Below, piece by piece: positions 54,889 through 61,715 of a stretch of DNA of 64,000 bases. Below the pieces are notes generated by a model. The model was given only the letters and a program-made list of their open reading frames with translations, did no database searches and was not told where the DNA came from. The position numbers and the translations under genes are program-made. This DNA comes from Streptomyces mirabilis (GTDB lineage Bacteria; Actinomycetota; Actinomycetes; Streptomycetales; Streptomycetaceae): NCBI RefSeq assembly GCF_039503195.1, contig NZ_JBCJKP010000001.1, positions 7,874,001 to 7,938,000 of the forward strand, read 5' to 3'. Numbering within the stretch: the stretch's first letter is position 1; every line of letters starts with the position of its first letter.

Positions 54889-55896
54889 TTGCCCGAGCGT
54901 CCCGTGGCGATGTTCGCCATGTCCGCCGAGAACGTGCCGCAGGTCTTCCCGGCCGAGGTCATGACCCGGCTGCGCGAGGTCGTGGACATCGACCCCGCGC
55001 TGGTGGCCGAGGACTTCTCGGAGCCTCGTGTGCGCGAGGCGCTCGCCGGGACCGAGATCCTGATCACCGGCTGGGGCTGCCCGCGGCTGGATGCGGCCAC
55101 GCTCGACGCGGCGCCGAAGCTGCGTGCCGTGCTGCACTCCGCGGGCTCGGTGAAGGGCTTCACCACACCGGCGGTCTGGGACCGCGGCCTTGTGGTGTCC
55201 TCGGCCGCCGTCGCCAACGCGCTGCCCGTCGCCGAATACACCCTCGCCATGATCCTTCTCGCCGGCAAGGACCTCTTCGCCCAGCGCGACCGGCTGCGCG
55301 CGCGGCGCTCCGTGCCCGGGTGGGCCCTGGTTCCCGGCATCGGCAACTACGGCCGCCGTGTGGGTGTCGTCGGAGCGTCCCGAATCGGCCGCCGCGTGAT
55401 CGAACTGCTGCGCCCCTTCGATCTGAGGGTGAGCCTCACCGACCCGTACGCCGACGAGGGCGCGGCGGTCGAACTGGGGGTTCCTCTCCTCCCGCTCGAC
55501 GACCTGCTCGCCACCAGCGACATCGTCACCGTCCACGCCCCCCAGACCCCCGAGACCCGGCACCTGATCGGTCGCCGTGAACTCGGTCTGATGCCGGCCG
55601 GGGCGGTCCTCATCAACACCGCGCGGGGGTCGCTCGTCGACCACGACGCGCTGATCGACGCGCTGCGGGCCGGGCGGTTGAGCGCGATCCTCGACGTGAC
55701 CGACCCCGAGCCGCTGCCGGCCGACTCGCCCCTCTACGACCTCCCCAACGCCTTCGTCACCCCCCACCTCGCCGGCTCCCAGGGCAACGAACTCACCCGT
55801 CTGGGCCTGACGGTTCTCTCGGAGGCGGAGCGGGTCGTTGCGGGGGAGGGGGTGGAGTTCGGGGTGGATGTGGGGGTGTTGGAACGGGGGGCGTGA
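54889..55896 (+). CDS. D-2-hydroxyacid dehydrogenase family protein
   Basis: 335 residues. NAD-binding Rossmann motif VGVVGASRIGRRVIELLRPF; catalytic Arg in LINTARGSLVDHDALIDALR, Glu in ILDVTDPEPLPADSPLYDLP and His in FVTPHLAGSQGNEL. It oxidises or reduces a D-2-hydroxyacid; substrate unknown. The start is TTG 54889, nine bases after GGAGGG; the first ATG (54910) lacks such a site. The LacI-like box upstream suggests sugar-dependent control. Non-coding tandem repeats follow the stop. Confidence 0.92.
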   Translation: MPERPVAMFAMSAENVPQVFPAEVMTRLREVVDIDPALVAEDFSEPRVREALAGTEILITGWGCPRLDAATLDAAPKLRAVLHSAGSVKGFTTPAVWDRGLVVSSAAVANALPVAEYTLAMILLAGKDLFAQRDRLRARRSVPGWALVPGIGNYGRRVGVVGASRIGRRVIELLRPFDLRVSLTDPYADEGAAVELGVPLLPLDDLLATSDIVTVHAPQTPETRHLIGRRELGLMPAGAVLINTARGSLVDHDALIDALRAGRLSAILDVTDPEPLPADSPLYDLPNAFVTPHLAGSQGNELTRLGLTVLSEAERVVAGEGVEFGVDVGVLERGA

Positions 55897-55947
55897 CGCG
55901 GCGCCCGGACTTTCCTCGCCCCCGCCGCCCCTACCCATCCCATCCCC

Positions 55948-56106
55948 GGAGGCTGCGCCCCCGGTCCCCTGCTCGGGGCTGAGTCTTCGGGATCCCCGCT
56001 TGGGGCTACGCCCCTGGGACTCCCACTTGGGGTTGCGCTCCGGGTCCCTCACTCGGGGCTGCGCCTCTGGTCCTTCGCTCGGGGGCTGGGCCCCGGAGCG
56101 GCTCTT
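55948..56106. repeat. Six tandem 26-27 bp degenerate repeats
   Basis: Units begin at 55948, 55975, 56002, 56029, 56055 and 56081 and follow ggggctgcgccc-ggtcc-tcgctc. Degenerate traces continue to about 56290. The units are not all the same length and shift frame, so they are non-coding. They fill the gap between the hydroxyacid dehydrogenase and radical-SAM-like genes (~540 bp), which holds nothing else obvious. Confidence 0.75.
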
Positions 56107-56435
56107 GGGGCGCTGGGCCGTACCAGTCGCGGGACCCGTGCGCGGGGCTCGTCCCGGCGTACCCGCAGGGAACTCGCTGCGACGGTCCTGCTCGTGCTGT
56201 CCCTATGGGCGCCCCGGCGCGAGCCTCGGGTTCCGGGCCGGGGCTCTGCCGGTCGCGGCCACCTGGGGCGTGCCCGGGTTCGACCCGGCACCGCGGTCGG
56301 ACGTGGCTCCTCCCGCGCGCATCGTGCGCCGCGAGGGGACCCGGCACGGCTGACGCACAGGCAGGGGCATACCGTGAGGAGTCGAGCACGGAGACTTGAA
56401 CGAGTCGGGAACGGGTCGGGAGCGAGGAGAACGGG

Positions 56436-57782
56436 ATGGTCGGCAGCCGCACCGCGTTGGTCGAGGATCTGATGGAGAGGTTCCCGCACGTACCGCGGGA
56501 GGCCGTCTTCAAGGAGGACCTGCTCCGCGGAGGTGTGGCCTTCGACGAGACGGCGCTCTCCGACAACGAGGACGGTGACGTCAAGCCGAAGTCGTACTTC
56601 ATCTTCTCCTTCGACCACGGCACCCTGCCCGAGCTCGGCGAGGCCGCGCTGCGCCGCCCGCCCGAGGAGATCATCCTCACGGGTGGGCCGTACGACCTGC
56701 GGCGGACCGTGGTGTCCGTGCGGGTCAATCCCGCCTCGCCCTATCGCGTCGCCGCGGACGACGAAGGCATGCTCGGGCTCTACCTCGACGGGAAGCGCAT
56801 CGCCGACGTCGGCGTGCCGCCGATGCCCGAGTACTACCGGCACACGCTCTCCAACGGGAAGTCCGTGATGGAGGTCGCCCCCACCATCCAGTGGGGCTAT
56901 CTGATCTACCTCACCGTCTTCCGGGTCTGCCAGTACTTCGGTGCCAAGGAGGAGTGCCAGTACTGCGACATCAACCACAACTGGCGCCAGCACAAGGCGG
57001 CGGGGCGCCCGTACACCGGGGTGAAGGACGTCGAGGAGGTCCTCGAAGCCCTGGAGATCATCGACCGGTACGACACCGCGAAGGCCTCCACCGCGTACAC
57101 CCTCACCGGCGGCGCGATCACCTCGAAGCTGCAGGGGCGCGACGAGGCCGACTTCTACGGCCACTACGCCAAGGCCATCGAGGAGCGCTTCCCGGGGCGT
57201 TGGATCGGCAAGGTCGTCGCGCAGGCGCTGCCGCGCGACGACGTGCAGCGGTTCAAGGACTACGGCGTGCAGATCTACCACCCCAACTACGAGGTGTGGG
57301 ACCGCCGGCTGTTCGAGCTGTACTGCCCGGGCAAGGAGCGATACGTCGGCCGCGACGAGTGGCACAAGCGCATCCTCGACTCCGCGGAGGTCTTCGGCGC
57401 GCGCAACGTGATCCCCAACTTCGTGGCCGGCGTGGAGATGGCGGAGCCGTTCGGCTTCACGACCGTCGACGAGGCCATCGCCTCCACCACCGAGGGGCTG
57501 CGCTTCTTCATGTCGCACGGCATCACGCCCCGCTTCACCACCTGGTGCCCGGAGCCCACGACCCCGCTCGGCAAGGCCAACCCCCAGGGCGCGCCGCTGG
57601 AGTACCACATCCGGCTGCTGGAGGCCTACCGTTCGACCATGGAGGACTTCGGGCTGTCCTCGCCGCCGGGATACGGCCCGCCCGGACCCGGCCACGCGGT
57701 CTTCTCGGTGAGCTCCTTCATGGACAGTCTCCCGGCGCGGGAACCGGCGGTGGCGGAAGCGGCCGGACCGAAGATTCCGTAG
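56436..57782 (+). CDS. Radical-SAM-like protein with unusual CX8CX2C motif
   Basis: 448 residues. A ~150-residue N-terminal domain (FPHVPREAVFKEDLLRGGVA, KSYFIFSFDHGTLPELGEAA) precedes a TIM-barrel-like region with three clustered cysteines in RVCQYFGAKEECQYCDINHN (Cys 165, 174, 177). Spacing is CX8CX2C, not the usual CX3CX2C, but the C-x2-C end and following YTLTGGAITSKLQ (GGE-like, SAM-binding strand) fit a radical SAM enzyme. Later: NVIPNFVAGVEMAEPFGFTT. No neighbouring substrate gene; reaction unknown. ATG 56436 with GCGAGGAGAACGGG upstream. Confidence 0.82.
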   Translation: MVGSRTALVEDLMERFPHVPREAVFKEDLLRGGVAFDETALSDNEDGDVKPKSYFIFSFDHGTLPELGEAALRRPPEEIILTGGPYDLRRTVVSVRVNPASPYRVAADDEGMLGLYLDGKRIADVGVPPMPEYYRHTLSNGKSVMEVAPTIQWGYLIYLTVFRVCQYFGAKEECQYCDINHNWRQHKAAGRPYTGVKDVEEVLEALEIIDRYDTAKASTAYTLTGGAITSKLQGRDEADFYGHYAKAIEERFPGRWIGKVVAQALPRDDVQRFKDYGVQIYHPNYEVWDRRLFELYCPGKERYVGRDEWHKRILDSAEVFGARNVIPNFVAGVEMAEPFGFTTVDEAIASTTEGLRFFMSHGITPRFTTWCPEPTTPLGKANPQGAPLEYHIRLLEAYRSTMEDFGLSSPPGYGPPGPGHAVFSVSSFMDSLPAREPAVAEAAGPKIP

Positions 57783-57819
57783 AACCTCTCAAAAGTCAGA
57801 CGGCGATCGAGACGTATCG

Positions 57820-57860
57820 GCCTCCCTTCCGTATCACCTTCCATACGGCGGGAGGGAGGC
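57820..57860 (+). terminator. Long imperfect hairpin after the radical-SAM-like gene
   Basis: gcctccc...ccgtat (57820-57834) pairs with atacgg...gggaggc (57843-57860) around a short loop, with small bulges. It begins 37 bp after the stop at 57782. Confidence 0.6.
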
Positions 57861-57971
57861 TGCGCGCGCTCGGACGTACGGCGCCGCAACCGCTTGCCAC
57901 GCTAATTGAATACCTCGCTTGTCAGTTGTGTGGAAAGCGTGAAAGGCTCGGGCCCCGTCGTTGAGGCGGCC

Positions 57972-58000
57972 TCAACTCCCTTGTACAGAGGGTGAGTTGA
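57972..58000. promoter_or_regulatory. 29-bp quasi-palindrome upstream of the sigma/CBM2 gene
   Basis: Outer arms tcaactc and gagttga with an inner ccct/aggg pairing around tgtaca. It lies 60 bp before ATG 58061, at promoter distance; candidate operator. Confidence 0.45.
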
Positions 58001-58060
58001 CGATCACGTTCCGACGTTTCTAGACGTTGCACCTGGAAGCAGTTGATGCAGGAGCCCCCC

Positions 58061-59578
58061 ATGCCCGACCTGCCGACCCCCCAGAACGCCGCCGAGGCCG
58101 CGCTGCTCTCGGAGTGCTGGGACGCGGTCCTGTCGTACGCCGATCTGTGCACGTCCGGTTCCGCCTCGGCCACGCAGCTGGCGACCGAGGCGTTCACGCA
58201 CGGCATCGACGAACTGCGCGCCGCCACCGCGGCATCGAAGAGTACCGGTACCGGACGCCGGGCGCTCAGGCTGCCCCGCATTCCGCTGCTGCTCGCCTCG
58301 GTCCGTACCGTGGCCGCCGCCTGGGAGACGAGCGGGCTCGGCCATCGGCTCGACCCCGACCTGCGCCTGTGGCTCCACTCCGACATGGCCGCCCGCTACG
58401 TCGGACCGCCGCTGCACCGCCCGCTCGCGCTGCGCGGCCTGAGGGACATGCAGGAGCCGGACGCCGTTCTGCTGTGGCTGGCCGAGGTCGAGTCGCTGCC
58501 GATGTCCGCGGTGGCCCGGCGGCTCGGTCTCGATCCGGCGGCCGCGTCCTCCGAACTCGCCCAGGTGCGGGCGCTGTTCCGGGACCGCTGCCACCGCAAC
58601 CACCTCGACACGCCGATGGACGCCTACTGCCGCAGCTATGCGCGGCTCCTCGACGCGGTCACCCGCTCACCCAGCGCCGAGACGCCCGAGGACCTCTCCC
58701 GGCACATGGCGCGCTGCGTCGAGTGCGCGGAGGCCGCCGCCTGTCTGCGGCTGCACGGCGGCGGGCTGCCCGCGGCGCTCTCCAGCGGTGTGATCGGCTG
58801 GGGCGGCCTCGCGTATCTCGAACGGCGGCGCCGGGCCGCCGAGGCCGGCATGATCGGCGGACGCACGGACGCGGCGGTGGACACGGGGCTGAACGAGGGC
58901 AAGCCGGTCCGGCCCCGGATCGGCCGGACCGGGATCCTGGTCACGGCCGTCCTCGTGTCCGCACTGGCGCTCACGGTCTCCCTGATGCCCTTCGGCGGCT
59001 CGAAGGGCGGCGACGCGAACGCCGCGCAGGGCGAGTCGACGGACGGGCAGTCCGTGGCGGACCCGGGCCCCACCTTCCCCTCGGGCTCGCAGACGAAGTC
59101 GGGGTCGGGATCGAGGACGGGGACGGGGACGACGGGCTCGCCCGCGGTGGCGGACTCGACCTCGCGTCCGGCGGGCAACTCCGATCAGGAGGCCCAGGGC
59201 GAGTCCTCGTCGCCCGCCGGGAAGCAGGGCGGGGCGACGGGTTCCACGAAGAGCGCCGCGCCGGACTGCCGGGTCAAGTACGAGATCGTGAGCGAGTGGC
59301 CGGACGGCTTCCAGGCCACCGTCACCGTCACCTCCACCAAGGCCCTCGCCACCTGGAGCCTCGGCTGGACCTTCAAGGACGGCCAGCGCGTGGGCCAGAT
59401 GTGGGACGGCACCTTCACCCAGGACGACTCCCACGTCACGGCCACCGCCGCCGACTACAACAAGACCGTCGCCGCGAACGGCACGTTCACCTTCGGCTTC
59501 CTCGGTTCCTGGACCGGCTCCAACTCGGCCGCGCGCAACTTCACCCTCAACAAGGCCAGTTGCCAGGCCGCTGGCTGA
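58061..59578 (+). CDS. Sigma-factor-like HTH and zinc-finger-like segment joined through one membrane helix to an extracellular CBM2 domain
   Basis: 505 residues. The cytoplasmic part (1-290) is helical with a sigma-region-4-like HTH at ~131-176 (PDAVLLWLAEVESLPMSAVA, RRLGLDPAAASSELAQVRAL) and an anti-sigma-type H-x3-C-x2-C at 215-222 (SRHMARCVECAEAA). One transmembrane helix spans ~291-310. A Ser/Gly/Thr-rich linker (~312-400) leads to a family 2 cellulose-binding domain (~403-501) with bracketing Cys 403/501 and aromatic Trp 432, 436, 448 and 484 (TWSLGWTFKDGQRVGQMWDG). Topology implies a one-protein sensor: wall-polysaccharide binding outside, DNA or RNA-polymerase contact inside. ATG 58061 has GGAG at 7 bp; ATG 58046 is an alternative. 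Confidence 0.88.
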   Translation: MPDLPTPQNAAEAALLSECWDAVLSYADLCTSGSASATQLATEAFTHGIDELRAATAASKSTGTGRRALRLPRIPLLLASVRTVAAAWETSGLGHRLDPDLRLWLHSDMAARYVGPPLHRPLALRGLRDMQEPDAVLLWLAEVESLPMSAVARRLGLDPAAASSELAQVRALFRDRCHRNHLDTPMDAYCRSYARLLDAVTRSPSAETPEDLSRHMARCVECAEAAACLRLHGGGLPAALSSGVIGWGGLAYLERRRRAAEAGMIGGRTDAAVDTGLNEGKPVRPRIGRTGILVTAVLVSALALTVSLMPFGGSKGGDANAAQGESTDGQSVADPGPTFPSGSQTKSGSGSRTGTGTTGSPAVADSTSRPAGNSDQEAQGESSSPAGKQGGATGSTKSAAPDCRVKYEIVSEWPDGFQATVTVTSTKALATWSLGWTFKDGQRVGQMWDGTFTQDDSHVTATAADYNKTVAANGTFTFGFLGSWTGSNSAARNFTLNKASCQAAG

Positions 59579-59591
59579 GCATCCGGCCGAG

Positions 59592-59629
59592 CGGTGTGAC
59601 GCGCGAAGAGCCGGTGTGACGCGCGAAGA
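59592..59629. repeat. Two tandem copies of an 18-bp repeat
   Basis: cggtgtgacgcgcgaaga occurs at 59592-59609 and 59612-59629 (20-bp period), 13 bp after the stop of the sigma/CBM2 gene. Confidence 0.6.
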
Positions 59630-59716
59630 ACCGGACACCGTCCCCTCACCCCGTCGCCACCTCCTCACCACCCCTCCGGCGGCGGAAACCTGATTTTCCG
59701 CCAAGTCCGCCACCCT

Positions 59717-59746
59717 GGCCGGTTCCCCGTGTCGACGGGGCCGGCC
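59717..59746. terminator. GC hairpin downstream of the sigma/CBM2 gene
   Basis: ggccgg-tt-ccccgt-gtcg-acgggg-ccggcc: 12 base pairs with a two-base bulge. It lies in the ~390-bp gap before the Crp/Fnr gene. The remainder of the gap shows no gene. Confidence 0.6.
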
Positions 59747-59967
59747 GTTCGGCGCCGGTCCTGACCTCAAGGTCGTCGGTGGGGCGGGAGCGGAGTCGGA
59801 CGGTCCGGCCGCGGTCACCGGTGGTGGAGGCGTCATGAGGGGACGCCATCCCCGGGCGACCCACCTGGCACTTCGCCCCTTACCGACCAGTACTGCCGAT
59901 CTGGCGTAATTCACTCGTCTCAATGCTTTGCTCTGCCACCATCAACGCCTCTGAAAAGTCAGGCGGC

Positions 59968-60705
59968 ATGATTGCGGCGGGGGGCGTGGCCATGGGGCTG
60001 CTCGGCAATGAGCTGGCTTTCGCGCGCGCTCTGACCCCTCAGGAGCGCGAGAGCGTGATGGCTCTCGGCAGCCGGAAGCATTACGCGGCCGATGCCCACC
60101 TTCTGACGGAGGGTGACCGGTCCAGTCACGTCCTGATCATCATTCGGGGCTGGGTGACCGTTTCCGTGGCGACGGACCGGGGTGCCACACGGCTGATACT
60201 CGGTCTGCGGGGTCCCGGTGAACTGCTCGGCGAGATGGCCGCCCTGGACCCGCATCCCCGCAGCGCCACGGTGCGCGCGCTGGGTCCGACCGAGACCCAG
60301 GTCATATCCGGGGACGCCTTCCGCCGGTTCCTCGCCCTGCACCCCCGCGTCAGCGGTCTGGTGATACGCCAGCTCACCTTCCGGCTGCGCAGCGCCGACC
60401 AGGAGCGGTCCGCGCTCGCCTCGCTCACCGTGCTGCAACGGCTGGCCGGCCGGCTCACCGAACTGTCGAGAGCCGAGCCCTCCGGCCCCTACAACCCGGC
60501 CGTACCGGGCGGCGCCCTGCACACCGGCACCGTCGTCCAACTGGCCCAGGACGAACTGGCCGCCACCATCGGAGCCACCCGGGAAGCCGTCGCCAAGGCA
60601 CTGAAGCTGCTGCGCACCCAGCACGTCGTGCGTACCGGCAACCGGATGGTGGAGATCCTCGACCCCGAACTGCTCGCACTCCTCGCGGACGGTCATCAGG
60701 AGTAG
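59968..60705 (+). CDS. Crp/Fnr family transcriptional regulator
   Basis: 245 residues. Cyclic-nucleotide-binding-type beta-roll at ~25-135: LLTEGDRSSHVLIIIRGWVT, LILGLRGPGELLGEMAALDP (phosphate-cassette position) and HPRSATVRALGPTETQVISG; then the dimer helix and a winged HTH (GTVVQLAQDELAATIGATRE, AVAKALKLLRTQHVVRTGNR). GELLGEMAALDPHPRSATVRA matches the CRP cassette G-E-x..R-S-A-T, so cNMP binding is plausible. There are no FNR-type cysteines. Start uncertain: ATG 59968, 59992 or 59923. It sits 90 bp upstream of a nucleotide-cyclase-like gene on the same strand. Confidence 0.92.
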   Translation: MIAAGGVAMGLLGNELAFARALTPQERESVMALGSRKHYAADAHLLTEGDRSSHVLIIIRGWVTVSVATDRGATRLILGLRGPGELLGEMAALDPHPRSATVRALGPTETQVISGDAFRRFLALHPRVSGLVIRQLTFRLRSADQERSALASLTVLQRLAGRLTELSRAEPSGPYNPAVPGGALHTGTVVQLAQDELAATIGATREAVAKALKLLRTQHVVRTGNRMVEILDPELLALLADGHQE

Positions 60706-60795
60706 ACCCACGCCTTGCCGTAACCCACGCCTCGTCGTGTGTAAACGGCTACAGACGGCCTTCGTCCCCGGGCCCGACGCTGAGGGGGACGGCAA

Positions 60796-61710
60796 GTGGA
60801 GAGAACAAGGGGGCACGGGGTGGACCACGACGCGATGGATCTCGCCGAAGCACGCTACGAGTTGGTGATCAGCGTCGACGCCCGGCGTTCCGGGGAGTAC
60901 GACGACGTCGACAAGCAGCGCATGCGCGAACGGATCTACCGGGTGCTGGAGGCGGCCTTCACCCACGCCAAGGTGGCGCGGGACGCCGTACACATGGAGG
61001 ACCGCGGCGACGGTGTGCTGCTGTCGGTGGCCGGCCGGATCGCGGTGACCCGCCTGCTCGGCCTGTGGATGGTCGAGGTGCACGAGAATCTGCGGGACGA
61101 GAACCGCGGCCTGAGTGTTCCCCTCGGGCTTCGGGTGGGCATGCACGTCGGGCCTGTCCGGCACGACGGCCGGGGCATCAGCGGGCGCGCGGTCGACCTC
61201 GCCTGCCGGCTGGCCGACTCGCCGCTTGCCCGACGGCTGCTGGACGCCGAGCGGGCCGACCTCGTGCTGGTGACCTCCCGGTCGCTCTACGAGGACGTGG
61301 TCAGCAGCGGCGGCAAGTTCATCGAGCCCGCGCACTACTCCTCGGCCCGCCTGGAGCTCAAGGAGGGCGAGGTCACCGCCTGGTTCCACCTTCCCGGCAG
61401 GCCCGCTCCCGAGATCCCCACCGCCGCACCGGCAGCACCTGACGCCGACCGTGCCGATGGCGTCGATGACGCCCGTGATGCCAGTGACACCCGTGATGTC
61501 CGTGACACCCGTGGTGTCGATGACGCCGGTGGTGTCGATGACGTCCCTGACGTCGATGACGCCCGTCGCATCGACGGAGAGGACCGCGCCGACGGTCCTC
61601 GCGCCCACTACACCGTCCACGGCGACATGTCGCAGCACAGCGACAACGTCTACCAGCAGCCCGTGCACATCGGGCGCATCACCGGCGACGCCGGCCGACG
61701 GAAGGGCTGA
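60796..61710 (+). CDS. Class III nucleotide-cyclase-like protein with Asp-rich tail
   Basis: 304 residues. The cyclase homology domain spans ~20-200: YELVISVDARRSGEYDDVDK (candidate metal Asp 28), HMEDRGDGVLLSVAGRIAV (GDG 71-73, second Asp position), RVGMHVGPVRHDGRGISGRA and VDLACRLADSPLARRLLDAE. The fold is recognisable but base-selecting residues are not canonical, so substrate or even activity is open. Residues ~217-267 are a repetitive Asp/Arg/Val-rich linker (DARDASDTRDVRDTRGVDDA). The tail HGDMSQHSDNVYQQPVHIGR resembles short docking motifs near STAND genes. GTG 60796 follows GAGGGGGA. The STAND-like gene starts 5 bp later. Confidence 0.82.
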   Translation: MERTRGHGVDHDAMDLAEARYELVISVDARRSGEYDDVDKQRMRERIYRVLEAAFTHAKVARDAVHMEDRGDGVLLSVAGRIAVTRLLGLWMVEVHENLRDENRGLSVPLGLRVGMHVGPVRHDGRGISGRAVDLACRLADSPLARRLLDAERADLVLVTSRSLYEDVVSSGGKFIEPAHYSSARLELKEGEVTAWFHLPGRPAPEIPTAAPAAPDADRADGVDDARDASDTRDVRDTRGVDDAGGVDDVPDVDDARRIDGEDRADGPRAHYTVHGDMSQHSDNVYQQPVHIGRITGDAGRRKG

Positions 61711-61715
61711 TCGCG

